Part shown: piece after piece, positions 35,527 through 49,060 of the stretch
Layout: each line of letters begins with the position of its first letter
How positions within the stretch are numbered: position 1 is the stretch's first letter
From: Rhea pennata
Lineage: Eukaryota; Chordata; Aves; Rheiformes; Rheidae
Assembly: GCF_028389875.1 (NCBI RefSeq)
Contig: NC_084670.1
Location: 37,475,333 to 37,539,332 of the forward strand
Direction: 5' to 3'
DNA: 64,000 nt
Notes under the pieces: generated by a model
What the model was told of the DNA's origin: nothing
Seen by the model: the letters and a program-made list of their open reading frames with translations, nothing else
The model's database searches: none
Position numbers and translations under genes: made by a program

Positions 35527-38500
35527 TTGGCAAGTTAGAACATGCTCCTCTGACCAAAACCCATTCCACTCCTCAGAGTACCAGTCATAGTTCCTCTCTC
35601 CTTTGCCTTTCCTCAATTGGGGCGTGAGAGTGCGAACAGAAGTATCAGACTGTCCTGTGTATTTGGTGTGGATATTTGGGAATGGGCACCCTGACCTTAG
35701 GAAAAGGGATTTGGTCTGGTGACCCAGGGGAATATTCTCTTTTTGTCATGGTGCAAGATGAATACAGCTCTCACGGCAGCTGACTCCAAAAGGGAAAATC
35801 CTTGTGAGGGATTCACCTCCCACAGCCTTGCCCTCTTCAACAGCGGGGTCTGTATCTGAATCAACCACACTAGCTTTGACTTTGCCAAGGGGGAGAAACA
35901 GTGCAGTGAAGACAGGGGTGACCCCATCCTTTCCAGATGTCTCTGTCCCAGTGAGACAGACCCTGTCCTCATTTCAGTTTACCATCTTCACTCTTCCTGC
36001 AGACACCATATTGGCAGTGGGAAATGTCTAGCTCTGAGGAACACATCCTGCAGCAGGTTACATCCACCTGCTTTGTGGAACATTTAAACACTGGTTTTCT
36101 CCAGAAATTGGGCTGCACTGGAGGGGCTTTTTAAAATATTTCTGAGGTTTTAGATGCCTATATCATACCATGGGAGTATTTTTTGATGAGGCAGAAATCT
36201 CTGGCAATTCAGTTGCCCTCAGCATGAGCACCTGCATGTCCCAAGAGGAAAAAGGGCTCACAGCGACTTTGTACGGAGTCAGGGGATCTGGTCTGTCCAT
36301 GAATCTTGCTACCAGCTGCCCTGTGTTCTCACCTCTCCCAGCTAAAGGACAACCACACTCACATATTGCTCAAAGAAAGAAACGGCGCGGAGCTGAGAGT
36401 GGAAGAGTTCAGTTTCAAAGAGAACATTTCCAAATTCACCTCTCTCAGCCCAGATATGCAGAGAGTATACTATGAAGAGCTCTTCAGAGCATTTCATGAC
36501 CTCTCTGACTCATATGACCTGCGCAAGGACTCTCAGCTACCACAGGTGTGTTACAGGAGAGCTGTGGTCTTCTGGAGGGCAGCTTGCAGTCTGGCAGGAC
36601 AGCCCAGAGAGACAGTCGGGAGTGCTAAGGATGGGGCATCTCCTTAAGGGAGAGTAAGATCATTCCGCCACTGGATGAAATCTATTGCCTAGAAGGTTGG
36701 AAGGAGAATCAGACATGTCACTGCTACAAAGCAAACATGACACAGGACCCACAGGGTCAATACCATAACTGTAGTTGAACCCCCTCCTTAAAACCACAAA
36801 ACACAAGAGCAAGAAACAGAGCAACATGGAGAGGTGAGGAAACAAGGAACAATACTGTTATCTTCCTACCAAAGGGAAAGTGAGTAGTGTGAGATAGAGA
36901 GGTGCTCAGGAAAGCCTTCCCCTCACCCACCTGTGCACACCACCTCCCAGATGGCAACTTCGCAGGACAGTCACTCTCAACCCCCTTGTCACACACTGGG
37001 AAACAGGCATGCTGCAATAAGAGATGCCTCTCTCCTCTGCTGGAGCTCAGGTGCCAAGGAGGAGGCTCATCCCCTGGACCCCCTGGCCTTGAGTAAGGAG
37101 GGTCTGCTGGGTGGGAGAGGAGACCCAGCAGCGCTTGCTTAGAGATTGATATCTGCATTGAAGGGGATGACAGGGAGGTCTCCAAATTCCCCCTCCCACA
37201 GCATTTATTGTTCTAGTTTCCTCTCCTTCACTGATCATCTCTTCAGTGCTTGGAGTTTTTCCTCCTGGGAGCTGTTTCTCTCTGTCATGTCTTTTCCCTG
37301 TCAGCACTCTGCAAACAGCAGGAAAATGAAAGCATAGACTCAGGAGAGCCCCCGATCTTTAAGGTGACCTCTGTCCCTGCCCTGACTGTCCTCTAAGAAA
37401 GGTCTCTTGGAACTATCCTGGGGGAGAGCTTGAGCTGAGAGCAGCTCTTACCCACACCATCTAAACCGAATTTGAATTTGAGAATGAATTTGCCCTGCTG
37501 GAGATCACTCCTTCCAGCAAGAAATTCCCCCCACAGTGCTGTGGAGACCTCCCTGGGCAGGCCGAGGGCTGACCCTCACAGGCAGCACAGTCACTGCCCC
37601 AGGCACACAGCACCACGGGGCACAGGGACACTGCTCTGAATTACAGCCCTGGGCAGACCTGGGTGCACTCCCTGGCTTCATATGCCTGCAGCATCCTGTG
37701 ATGCCCTGTCCCTCTGACCACATAGCATGAATCCCTGCTCTAAAGCACCACCTGCTCCAAACAGGAGAAGCTGGGAGAGCCACCCTGAGAGACCGTTTCA
37801 GCTGTGGAAGGTGCCAGCTGCAGAAGAACCTGCCAGGAACCACAGCAGCATTGCCCTGCAGCCAGAGACTTACTGTGCCAGGGACTGTGAAGGTTTATCC
37901 CTGCAGGGAGTCTCAGCCATCCTCCCACTCCCAATTGTCTTTAACTTCTCAGTTAAAGAGAGAGGGAAAGAACCTGGCTCTGAGTCTTGCTGCTCTTTTA
38001 AGAGGAGCTGCTCCTGGACAGAGCTGTCTCTCTGCAGCACCTGACAGATTGCCATGGACAACCATGGTTACAGGAGCCAGGTGCAGCTCAGAAGCAGAGT
38101 CCCAGCAGAAAGCATGACTGTCTCTGTCCCCTGTGCACACTCAAGATGTCCTTGGGACTCCAGGATTGACATCTCCTGAAAGGCAGCAGGGTCACATTAA
38201 AGGTCCATTGAAGCAGACTGAAATAATCAGCAATGGTCCTTCCCAAAAGAGTGGAGAGAGACTGAGTCCAGCCTTGCAGTTGGTCTCATCAGAGGATGAT
38301 TACCTAAGAGAGGTGGAAACATCCCACTCTAGAAGGCCCTGCTCCCATCTCGTAGGAAGACAGGACACCTAGATGCAGGGATAAGAAGGGAGTTCATTTA
38401 CCTGTGCTTCAGGGACCTGTTTAGAGGAGTTCATCAATACATCTAACGCCCATTGAGAAGCCCCTGGGGTGGAGTGACATTCCGTTCCATCCCATGCACC

Positions 38501-39769
38501 CACAAACTCATAGGATGTGGGATTCCCTTTGCCCACATTTTGGGGTAAACAAAATAAGTGTCTGCATGGGATCTCCTTCTCGAAGCTCCCATTGGAATCA
38601 AAGGTGAAATAGGATGGGAGAAAGCTGTTCACACACAAACACCTGGTGGCACTGGAAGAGACAGAGGTCATCCAAGACATGTGCCGGGGTCTGCCTGCCT
38701 GCTCTGACTAACTATGAGACACAAATCCTTCTAGAGCACAAGCTGGGGGCCAAGTGGAGAATCTCCTTGGCCATCTGCAATGACACTTGCTACCGACAAC
38801 TGCAAGAGCTCCACTCACTCCAAAGCCAGGACACATACAGACCCCAACACTGCAAACAGCTCCTGTGATTCAGTGCTCACACTTGATTTAATGCAATGAC
38901 AAGAGGCCTGCTGGGCCATGTCAGATGCATGGGGTGTGCAGCACAACCACCACATTTCCAGCAGGTCCAGCACAGGACCTCCAGGAACTCCATGCCTTTC
39001 TGGAGTGGTTGCTGTCAAACACGCCAGGGCATCTTGGATTTCCTGCGTATCCCCAGAGAGTGGGTTCCCATCACTGTCTTCACACAAAGTCTATCCCATT
39101 TACAGCCAAGCGTGCTGCAAAGATGGACAGCATATCACAAAAAGTTCTCCACAATTAGGCCTACACTCTCAGAACCCAGTTGTTCTCCTGTCTCCAAACT
39201 TTTTCTGATTCCCACAGACATGAACAGGGACTGTGCTAATGATACAGCCACAGTGTGACTGCATTGCAGGCTGTTCAGGTCAAGGGACTTTCTCAGTGGC
39301 ACCTTCTCCTTCCTGGAGATCTGGTCACTTCTGTAACAGGCCCCAAGATACTGCAGTCACCTTGGCTACAAAACAACTGTTCTGCCATTACTGCATGGCC
39401 CAGTTCTGTCTCTGGCCTTGGGTACTGTAGTATTTATTCTCTTAGTGGGAGCCTCATGTCAGCATTACATCCTCAGTTGCCATCTACACCAGCATGCTTC
39501 TGCTCTGAAGCGGGGCCTTTGCATACACAGTGTCCTTGGCTCTGGGACCACATTTCACAGCGACAAGTCTGCGCTCAGCCCTAGTGCCACAGCTGAGGTT
39601 CCACATTCCGAATATACATAAATACATACAAACTGGCACATAAAGAGCTGGACGTAGAGATGCACAACCTGTGACAGAACTGCTACATTTTGAAGCACCC
39701 TGAGGAAGCCTATGGATCTCAGAGCCTGATTCTCATGGGGAGATATTCATCTCACTGACTCTCACTGGG
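35527..39769. other. Non-coding upstream part of OR module C
   Basis: Carries the blocks shared with A (direct) and B (inverted): 36,540-36,670, 36,900-37,340, 37,500-38,060, 38,240-38,370 and 39,000-39,240. No gene recognised. Confidence 0.6.
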
Positions 39770-41330
39770 ATGACAATGCAGCAGAGTTCAAACTATCCAG
39801 GGGGATTCTGGAGGGTGTGGAGGACCACGTCCTACCACAGCTAAGCCAGATATACCAACAAAGGTGCCATTTTCCTTGCTTTGGAACCTCCAGCAGGGAA
39901 GAACTCTTCATGGATGTGATATTCAGTGTCAGGCTTATAAAGAGGAGAAGCAGACTCCAGACTCTGGCAGTCAGAAGAGCAGACTTGGGCCTACTGGGGA
40001 GACTGGTAGAGGGCTCCCAATGGAGGCTCCTCTGAAGGACCAGGAGTGTTCGATAGTTGAGTCAGGAATTCTTTGCAAGAACACAAGTCTATGGCATTGG
40101 ACAGGCTGCAGCTGAGAATGCTGAGAGAGCTGGCTGCTATCTTGCAAGGCCGCTTTCTATCATCTTGGAAAGGTGTGGAGACTCAGGGAGGTCCCAAAAA
40201 TTGCAGAAATGCAGTTTTATCCATATTCCAAAAAGGCCACACGGACAACCTGGGGAAGTACAGGCTGTTCAGACTCACTCTGATCAGGCGAGTGTCATGG
40301 AGTGAGTCCTCTCTGATCACAGTTCTGGATCCGTGAAGGAGAAGAAGGTGACTGGGAACAGTCTATATAGTTTTACAAGGATAAATCATGCCTCACCAAC
40401 TGCATGGCCTTCTATGTTGAATGAACTGTATTGGTGAACCATCAGAGAGCAGTGAACATCAGTTAACTCGAGCTTAGGAAGGCTTCTGACACTTTCTCCC
40501 ACAGCAGACTAGCACACCAAATAGGATTTCATGGTCTGAATGGGTAGACAACCAAATGGCCACATAATTGGATGATGAGGCTCAGAAGATACTCGTGAAA
40601 GGACGGTACTCTTCCTGAAGAGTTCAAGAGTAATGGAGTAACACAGGCTCCTTCCTGGAACCTGTCCTGTTTTAAACCTTCATGAATGACCCGGAGAGGG
40701 TAACTTTCAGCACGCTTGTAGATGACCCCAACCTGAGTGGGGAGCAGTCTTAGGCTTGAGGGCTGCCACTGAGAGGGCCCTAGATTGGCAGGAGGAAAGC
40801 CAGGTCAGGAATCTCATGAAATCCAGCAAGGACAAGGGCTATGTCCCTGCACTTGGGACAGAAGAAAATCCTGCAGAGATACAGGCTGGGGACTGAGTGT
40901 CCATGGAGTAGCTCTGCAGAAAAGGACCTGCAGATTTGGGCAGACTGAAGGCAAAGTATGAGACAGGTGTGTGCCCAGGCAGCAGAGAAGGCCAACAGCA
41001 GCCTGGGCTGTATGAATAGGAGCATGGCCAGGAGGTCAAGGGATGTGATTATTTCCTTCTCCTTGGAACTTTTTAGACAGAATGTGCAATATTGCATCCA
41101 ATTTTGGGCTCCCCAGAACAAGGATCTCCCTTCATGAGGAGGTCATCAGGAAGATAAAGATAGGTTCTGCATAATGGTGTGCGGCAGGATAAAGAGACAT
41201 AACAGCTATAGGTTGAAGCCAGAGAGAAACAGGTTGAAGAGAAGCAGAAAACCTCCCTGCTGAGAGGATGTCCAAGCACTAGAATGCATTGCACATCTTG
41301 TTGTCTTTTTGGAGGCACCATAGGTCAGGG
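39770..41330 (+). mobile_element. CR1 LINE, decayed
   Basis: Sense-strand CR1 equivalent to the element at 10,170-12,225 in module A. The RT region around 40,090-40,310 is readable in broken frames (RELAAILQGRFLSS-like and NLGKYRLFRLTLI-like), and 40,480-41,080 holds later RT and tail segments. Compared with A it lacks about 350 bases near 40,030. Inactive. Confidence 0.8.
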
Positions 41331-41399
41331 GGAGCCATTGACATACACATATTAACAGTGCCACAGGACAGCCTCTGTCTTGGGGGGAACATTAGGAAT

Positions 41400-41880
41400 G
41401 GAAGGATTCAGCCAGCAGAAACCTCATCAAGTCTTACAAAGAGAAGTGGCAAGTGCTGCACCTAGGAAAAACCAAAAACCCTGTGCATCAGGATAGTTTG
41501 GGACCTGACCAGCTGAAGAGTGGTTTCATCCAGGAGAAGGCCTGAGTGTTACGAGGGATGCCCTAGAAGCCATTGGTGCATGCTCCCTCCCTCAGAATAA
41601 GGCCAAAAGCCTACGGGGCTGCATTAGGACGAGCATGGCCACCCAGACAAGGGGAGTTATTATCCTCCTCAACTCAGCACGAGTGTGACCCATTTGGGGT
41701 TTTCAGAAGCAGTTCTTGGTAGTGGGAAGCAGCATGGAAGGGGAAAGAGCCATACACTACAGCCTGGAAAGTCCAGACTGGACAGTAGGCTGAAGAAATA
41801 CCACTCTAAGGGTAGTGCTGTGGTGCAAAAGGTCACCAGAAACAGTCTGTGATCAGCCCATGGCTCTGTGTTTCAAGGAA
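41400..41880 (+). mobile_element. CR1 LINE fragment
   Basis: Old CR1-like sequence with a GTGCTGCACCTAGG segment (41,453-41,466) and a GCATTAGGACGAGCATGGCC segment (41,620-41,639). It matches the fragment at 12,600-12,935 in module A. Confidence 0.6.
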
Positions 41881-44800
41881 CAGCCAGCAAGGACAGAAAA
41901 ACATCAGCAAGGGAGGGGAGAACCCGGAGTGAGAGCAAGGTGGGGAAGCAGACTGTGTGTCTACAGTCTCCGGGACACAGGAACAGGTATGAGACAGCAC
42001 AGAACAGCCTGAGTTGGAAATGGCCAAGGCCCTGGCAAGGCTGAAGGGCCCTGACAGAACTGACGTCTGTGTCTCCTTGGCTATGGTTGTTCTCTCTGAC
42101 ACTGAGCCCCACCAGGAGACACCGGGGCCTCGTTGTCTCCTGGCACCTCAGGCAGCCTGGGAGGAGTCATGTGGTTGTCCTGCACTTGGTATGGCACACC
42201 CCCACCTGCACGCTGCCCCAGAAACAGGCATGGGCAACGTGAGAGGGGAAGGATCTCCCTTCCTAGGGATTCAGTGTCCGGTGCCTGTGCTCGGGCATTT
42301 TGATTGATAAAACATATCAAAGGTTGGCAATCAGAGCTGTCTGCACATTTCCTTTGCCTGCCTGTAATCTGTGAGTACAATTTTCTGCTCTAATTAGCCC
42401 CTGGGGAGTCTTTGTGGATAATGGTGCTCAGTGGGACCCAATAACACTTGATAAAACTTGGGCTTTGCTTCTGACTTCTACTGCAGGAATACTTTCTTCA
42501 GTCTCCTCTCAGGAGCTGAGGCTGGTAGACTCAGCACCACATGTACTGTGGGGCTCATTAAGATGCATAATGCCCTGATAAAGCATCTCCCTATAATTTT
42601 CCTCAGGTCCTGTAGTCTAATTGGAGAGGTGTCAAGAGTGCAGCTGAAAGATGGAGACTTCAATAATACACAAGAATTCCTACTTAAAAGGTTTATTTTA
42701 AGATTATAATTTTATAGCTTTCAGAAGAAGTGACAGCAACAGTCTCCTGTTGAGATCCATCCAGTGTCTCCTAGGGAAGTCGGGACATGTAGGAAAAGCA
42801 GTGTCCTGGAGGTCAGACCCTGGGAGGACAATCTTCCTCCCCATGTCCCCAACACAGCCAGTGCTCTCCTCAGCCACCTGGGACTGACATCACTCTTGGT
42901 AAAAGCTAACCTTATTCCACTCAAGTCTGCAACTGAGTGTTACAGCTCATAGGTCCCAATTCCCTCCTGCTTTACCTAGAAAACTAGCTGCAAATGGACA
43001 AGGACTTTTTTTTTTTCCAAAATCATAAACAGAGGATAAAAAGATAAAAACAAAATATGACATAGTTTCATTAAAATAATTACACTCCTCAACACTATAC
43101 TAAGTTGCCTTCAATGAGGTTCACTTTCCACAAGAGACAGCCTCGCTAGAGGACGGATAGGAAACTGTAGATAGAAACAGAATTAAACACTTGGCTAAAG
43201 GGACAGATTACGGAAGACGGAATAAGCCTTAAACTCCCTGAAGGGCAAATCAGCAGCTCAGTATCTTTATGAATCAAGAGTAAGAGGAGGAAAAATGGAA
43301 AAAAGGGAAACTTAAAATGTCCAGCTAGGGTGCTGTAAAGGTGATGACAGAAAATGTCAATTTAATTGGAGCATGTGGAAAAAGAAGAGAGAGTAACACA
43401 GCTCCTACAGGACCCAGGCCATGCTATGGGCTGTGCTGCTCTTGGGCCTCTAGGAACAGGCTGTGTTTCTGTACAAACGTCTGGAAAAGCCTTGATGTGA
43501 GGCCCTAGAGAAAAGAGATTTTTCCTGGTTACTCTGAGCCACTCCTGCAGAACTCAGGCATGTGGAGGGAAACCCCTCGCACCCACACAAAACCCACTGC
43601 TCTCCTGGACCTTCCTGGACCCTCACAGCAGCAGCAGGAGAGGATACAGGGGCATGGCCATGTCCTAGACTAGCCTCCACCAGGCCTTCAGCTACACAAC
43701 ATGAAACATCTTCAAGTGAGCTCTCTAAAGCAACACTTCCCATGCCCCAGGTGCCTAGAAGAGTCTTTGAGCAGACATACAATAGACAAGGTAAAGAGCT
43801 AAGGGTGCAGGGCTGGGGCTCACAGCATCAGCTAGGCAGTGCCAAGGGCTCAATAAGCAACCCAAGGAAGTAAAGGAGTCCTTCCTTTTGCAGTGACTTG
43901 GAAAGCCCCATCTCTGACAGTATTCAAGGGGGATGGAGCTTCCCTTCTGCAAGAGTCGCCCAAGGACAGTGCAAAACTAGGAGAATCAGGAAGGCTGGGT
44001 GTAGGGACATTCTCAAACTCCAGCAGCTGCAGAGCTGGGAGCTGATCACTGCACAAACACCTCAATGAGCCAAAAGGCAGGTCTGGAGGCACAGCACTGC
44101 CTTTCGGGCTCTGCACCACAGCCTGGAAAGCAGCACTGCACTGCATGGGCATGTCCTCAGAAGCCCAGGGTCAAAAATGTGGGGGATTCAGGGAGCCAGG
44201 GCTGTACAGTCTCCCAAGATAGGCAGGGTGTTGGGTTATGCAGGGTGTCAGGGGCTGTACCCAGGGAGAAGCACTGCCCCAAGGTGACGTGGAAAAGCCT
44301 AAGGACCAACAGAGCTCCAGAGATGAGAACTGCTTTCCCCAGGCTCAGCCAGAAGGAAAGCTGGACAAAATTCATGAAAAAAGGGGAACACTTCTTCATA
44401 TTTACTACCTGGTCTGCCCCATGGCCTTGGAGACTGGCAAGGACCAGCATCCCAGGCAAAGCCCTCTGGATGGTGTGTATTAAGGGCACGTTTGCTCTTT
44501 TGTGGCGTAGCATCTCCATCTCAAGCGCTGCAGACCAAGAAAGCTTGCTGAGCAGTTTTTAAAAAATCTGTTTTGGTGCTTCAGGGAGGAAGACTACATC
44601 CTGTCCTGTACTGTTCTACATCCTACTTCTACAAAGAGAGTGACCCACAGTAGCTATCAGTTTTGAAGCTCACCAAAGCAACCCACAGGGGAAAGCAGTT
44701 ATGAAGCTCACTAAAAGCATCTCAGTGCCTGGTCACACTTTGTGCTGTCATGTGGATGCCATATGACTCTGATCCTGTCTTTGAAGGATGTCAACCTCCA

Positions 44801-45555
44801 AATCAACCCCAAAACCACAGCTTCCTGCAGAGGTCTGCCCAGTGCAGAGACCTGTCAGTGCAGGGGCACAGACATGACCTCTCTAGTGCCTCATTTTAAA
44901 TGTTTCACAGCCTTTGGCACCACCTGCAAATGTTCCTGAGGGGGTTATTAGAAATATTTCGAACTTAACTGGGGTGAGGGGAGGCGACTACTTTCCAGGA
45001 CATGATGGGAAATCTCTCTGCTCTCTCCCTGGTTGTGCCATCTCCATGGGAATGACCTACTGAGCCCCCAAGTGACACGAGCTGAGGTCACAGTGAGATG
45101 TGATACATCACAGGAAGGTCTCCCTGGTGACATGGTGATGTCCTCACTTCCCTGCAAGGCCCAGGCGCTGCTGGGCACTGCTCTCACCCTCCCCACTGCT
45201 GCCCTTCAGAGCTGCTTCATGGCAAGCAGCAGGGACAGGAGGCAGCGGGAACATGTTGGGACTGCTCGCTAATGGGCAGAGGAGCAGGGACACGTTGGAG
45301 AGGAGTTTTGGGTGACCGGACAGGAAGACCATCCTTCCTCCCTGCATTGAGAGGTGAGCTGAGGGCAAGGGAGCAAGGCAGACGGAGACCTCCTGCACTG
45401 ACACTATGAGCTTGGACTCCAGCTGTTTATTCCCAAGTCTCCTATGCTCTGCACCAAGGGTAAGGGCTGCAGGGGCTCCTTCCTGACATGTTGCACAGAA
45501 ACTGTTAACTGCAAAAATGGCTGTGGGCCCTGATCTGTGGGGTGTCTGCGTGGTG
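41881..45555. other. Non-coding distal part of OR module C
   Basis: Direct match to A (41,880-42,960 with 12,940-13,980) and inverted match to B (43,430-45,420 with 16,860-19,500). Around 43,900 it preserves the empty site of the CR1 found in copies B and D. No gene recognised. Confidence 0.6.
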
Positions 45556-45559
45556 TGGG

Positions 45560-46290
45560 GGCTGCCACAAGAGCCCTGCCTGAGGGTGCTGCCTGGTTCA
45601 GGGCAGAATGTGGCAGCCAGGACTGCTGGGTCCTGGGAATGGGGCTGCCCTGAGCCCCAAGGCTCCTGAGCTCCTGGGGCTACTCAGCCCTTCGGAGTGA
45701 CCCCCCCCCGGGGCCCAGCCCAGCCCCGCAGAGAGCAGCCCCTGCCTGGCCATGGCCCAGCCCTGATGGTCCCAGCACAAGCGCTGTCAAGCCCCAGGGC
45801 TGCTGTGCGGAGGGGGCCAGGGCAGAAGGGGCGAGAGGACACGGCCCTGCCCTGCCCTGCCCTGGGGGCAGCAGCACGCTGCCCGTGGCCTCCAGCACCC
45901 CGGCCATGACCAGGGCCACCACGCTGGCACCAGGGCTGGCACCAGCACAGGCCCCAGGGCTGACCCCCACGCCTGGCACGGCCCCCGGGCGCAGGGCAGC
46001 AAGGAGCCCCGTGGGGCCCCTGCGGCAGAGCCCAGCCCTGCAGGGCAGCGGCCAGGCCCCAGGGCCCCGCACTGCCTGAGCACCCGGCACCGGCCTCCCC
46101 GAGGCCCCACCGCGCCCCGTACTACCGCCCACAAGATGGCACCGTCCCGCGGCGGGAGGGGAGGGGAGGGGAGGGGAGAGGCGGGGCTGCCACGGGGGTC
46201 ACATGGGGGGGTGGGGCGCAGCATTGCCATGGCAGTGCCCTGGGGCTGCAAGAGCAGGGGGCAGGGCTGGGCCTGACTGACGGCTCTGCC
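45560..46290 (-). promoter_or_regulatory. GC-rich CpG-island-like block, copy C, with promoter-type motifs
   Basis: Very GC-rich with dense CpG. Going from high to low coordinates: a CCAAT motif in AGCCAATTGG (46,291-46,300), GC-box-like GGCGGGGC (46,179-46,187), a GGGGA run (46,154-46,178), then GCCATCTTGTGG on the minus strand (46,141-46,130), a YY1 core. The block below is duplicated at 27,105-27,450. It resembles the promoter and first exon of a minus-strand transcript, but no splice structure or protein can be assigned. Confidence 0.45.
46154..46178 (+). repeat. (GGGGA)n run, G-quadruplex-capable
   Basis: Four or more consecutive GGGG tracts separated by single A bases, matching the usual G4 sequence rule. 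Confidence 0.85.
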
Positions 46291-48765
46291 AGCCAATTGG
46301 AGCGCAGCCTGTGGCTCAGCCCTGCAAAAGGAGCCAGGCGCCTGTGCTGTGGGGCGGCTTCTCCCTCTGCCTGGGCCGTGAGGCCCTGCTGCCTTCAGCC
46401 CCGTGGTCGCTGCTCCCGTGCGATGTTCCTGTCAGGAAATGCTCCGCAGAATCACTTGCAGGCCTTTCCCCAGCTCCTGTGTCAGGCATGCGGCTGTGGT
46501 GGTGACTGTGATCTCTTCCTGAGTCCCTGATGGGCCAGCGTCAGCCTCACGGCTGTAAACACAGACCTGGAGTCTGACTTGGGGCTTCTTCCTCAGGACA
46601 GACTTGCACCCCTGCACCAGTCTCTGAGGGAGTCCAGCCAGAATATTTGTGCTGTTAAAAGAATTAAGAGCAGGAGTGAGCAGTGACACTGGGAATGTCT
46701 TTTATCCTGTGTCTGTGTGCTGCAGAAAATCCTGCCCCATGAAAACCCCATGGGGCTTCTGAGCTTTTTCTCCAAGATCTGGATGATATCTCTGAGGGTT
46801 GTGTCCTGAGGGTCCCCTAGCTGCTGACATGGGTGGTTGTGTGCTCTGTGTCCCTGATGTATAGCTGCAGTTGGGCTGGCAGCCCTCTGTGAGGTGAGGA
46901 ACAGGCATGTGGTGTGTCAGAGTGGTGGGGTACCTTGTGGTGGGGACAGATGATACCCCGGTGTCCTGGTGCTCATCACAGGAGAAGGTGTCTGGAGAGA
47001 GCAGTGCTCTTTATGAGGACTGCCGTAGGCTGAGGGGGTGAGGATCACTGTGTGGTGAGGAGGTGGCTTGGCTTGCAGGGCCCAGGCTGCCCAGGTGGTG
47101 TGAGGCAGGGATGGTGGCAGTCTGCTGTCTTTTCTGCGATGAGGTTCAGGCCTTGTGTTTCCTCAGCTCTTGCCAGGATGTGCAGGCAGGATGCTGCCTA
47201 GAGGGCAAGGAGTGTTTCTGCTTGCTCTGAAGTGTGAACCAAGACTGCTTTTTCCCTTTCTGCTCGCTTGCTTTTCTTCATGAGAGCTTTCCCTTGCAGC
47301 AGAGTTTGCTGAGGGAGGAGAGGGCCATGTGTACTGCTCATTGCTGGCTGGGCGTTAGTGTGCTGGAAGCTCCTTGGAGGAGTGAAAGCTTTGCAGAGAG
47401 AGGGTCTTTGTATGCGGGTAAGTATGTTCCTAGGAGATGAATTGGAAGGTGCTGCTCCCTTGCTGTGCCAGATCTCCCTAGACAAGGAGTCCCTTTGAGT
47501 AGGTGAGCCAAGCAAGATTGCCCTGCAAGGACTGCACCTCTCCTCCTCCCAGCTGCAGTCTCTGAATTCTCCCATCATCCTGCTGTCTGTGCTACAGCTG
47601 GGATACAAGAGAGCAGCCCACGTGCAGGCAGGAGTGTGCTAGGTGTAGTGTTGTTAGGTGCTGACAGTGCTGACATGGGCAAGGCGCTGTGTTTTCTCCT
47701 GAGCCTTGGATGGGTGTGAGGAGCCCCACTTAGCTCTAGATGCATTGCTGCAAGTAGCTGGAGCCAAGGGAGTGGTGGTGAGCACAGCCGTCATCCAAGG
47801 AAGCTGCCATCTTTTGGGCAGGCACTGAGGACCTTGTCTGCTTGAAGCCCTTGACCATTGGTGTTTTCTGCCTGAGTACTTTTAGAGTTGCCCCTCCTTT
47901 TTTGAGGGGAGAGTCCCAGAGCTTTTGCAGTGTAACCACTCTTGTTTTCGGTCTCGTCCCTGCTGAGGCCTGAGGGGATAGTCTTCCTGCAATGCTGAGA
48001 AGTCAGGGTGCCCATGAGGGGAGCCCTGATGGTCAAATACTTTGTAAGAGAGGAAAGAGAAATGGTCCTTCCTCCAGCCTGCCCCCTCGTGCCGGTTTAG
48101 AGGACAGTGTCTTGCACCAAAAATGGGTAAAAACGAGCTTGGCTCTCCCACACCTGCTGTGAGGCATGTCGGGAGGAAGTATGTCACAGTGTGGTGGGTG
48201 CCCTGTGGTGGGGATGGAGACCCCAGTGTGTTGGTGCTGTGTGCAGGAGGAGGTGTCTGGAGAGAGCAGTGCTATGGGAGCCCTGCCAGGCTGGGAGAAG
48301 GGAGCACTGCAAGGTGAGGACCTGACTCCCAGGGACCAGTGTGCCATCACGGTGTCCTTCCTGGGGATGTGGTGTGGGGATTGTTGGTGACCGTGTTCCC
48401 TCCTTGGAGCATCCCCATATGACCCAGAGATGCTCACTGTTTGCTGATACCTTAATGATTTTCTGTTGAATCTGGACACTCGTTGCATCTTCCCATGCTA
48501 GGCACTAAGCCATTCGAGTCCTTCAGAGATGTGGGGAGTTACTCAAATGAGTCAGAGCCATTTCTCCTCTTTGGGCCTGCCCGGACCCTTACAGATAGCG
48601 GGGTGCCACCTCACAGGAAGTCAGGCCTCTTGGGGTGATGGGTGACTTTGAGGTGCCTGTCTTTGGTCAGCACTCAGGGTGGCAGCTCCAAAGCCACTGG
48701 TCCCTTGGGATTGCAATCTCAAAATAGCAAATGCATTGAGCCTGCAGTGAGGACCTGTGGAGTTG
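46291..48765. other. Non-coding interval beyond module C
   Basis: 46,300-46,690 matches 14,935-15,460 inverted. No recognisable gene from 46,700 to 48,765; frames such as 47,198-47,608 (minus) have no domain or motif that I know. Confidence 0.5.
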
Positions 48766-48769
48766 GGGG

Positions 48770-49060
48770 TCCAGCAGCCTGATCAAGGCATGGCCCAGAG
48801 TGTGAGGATGCTCCAGTCCTGTCCCGTCAAGTTCTGAATATCTCCAAGGATGGAGAGTCACAGTCTCTCCGGGCCCTCTCTTGCCTGGGCTGAACATACC
48901 CAGCTCTTCCAGCCTCTCCTCATCTGCCCCATGCTTCAGCCCCTGACCGTTTTGGTGTCCTTGTGCTGGACTTCCTCCTATGTGTCAGTGCCTTTTGGGA
49001 ACTGGAAAGCTCAGACAAGACCAAGCATCCAAAAAAAGGTCTTAGTTTTGCCCAAACCAG
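48770..49060 (-). mobile_element. CR1 LINE fragment
   Basis: On the minus strand the order matches the CR1 3' region. CTGAATATCTCCAAGGATGG (48,835-48,854), the inverse of the part before the tail, joins by a small deletion to the AGGCTGAACA-type and TCTTTCCTCAT-type segments (48,885-48,945). Strongly decayed. Confidence 0.6.

Noticed and set aside
35483-35569. Longer N-terminus for OR copy C (start at 35,569)
   Set aside because: It lies upstream of a good splice acceptor, and the extra 29 residues have no match in copies A and B.
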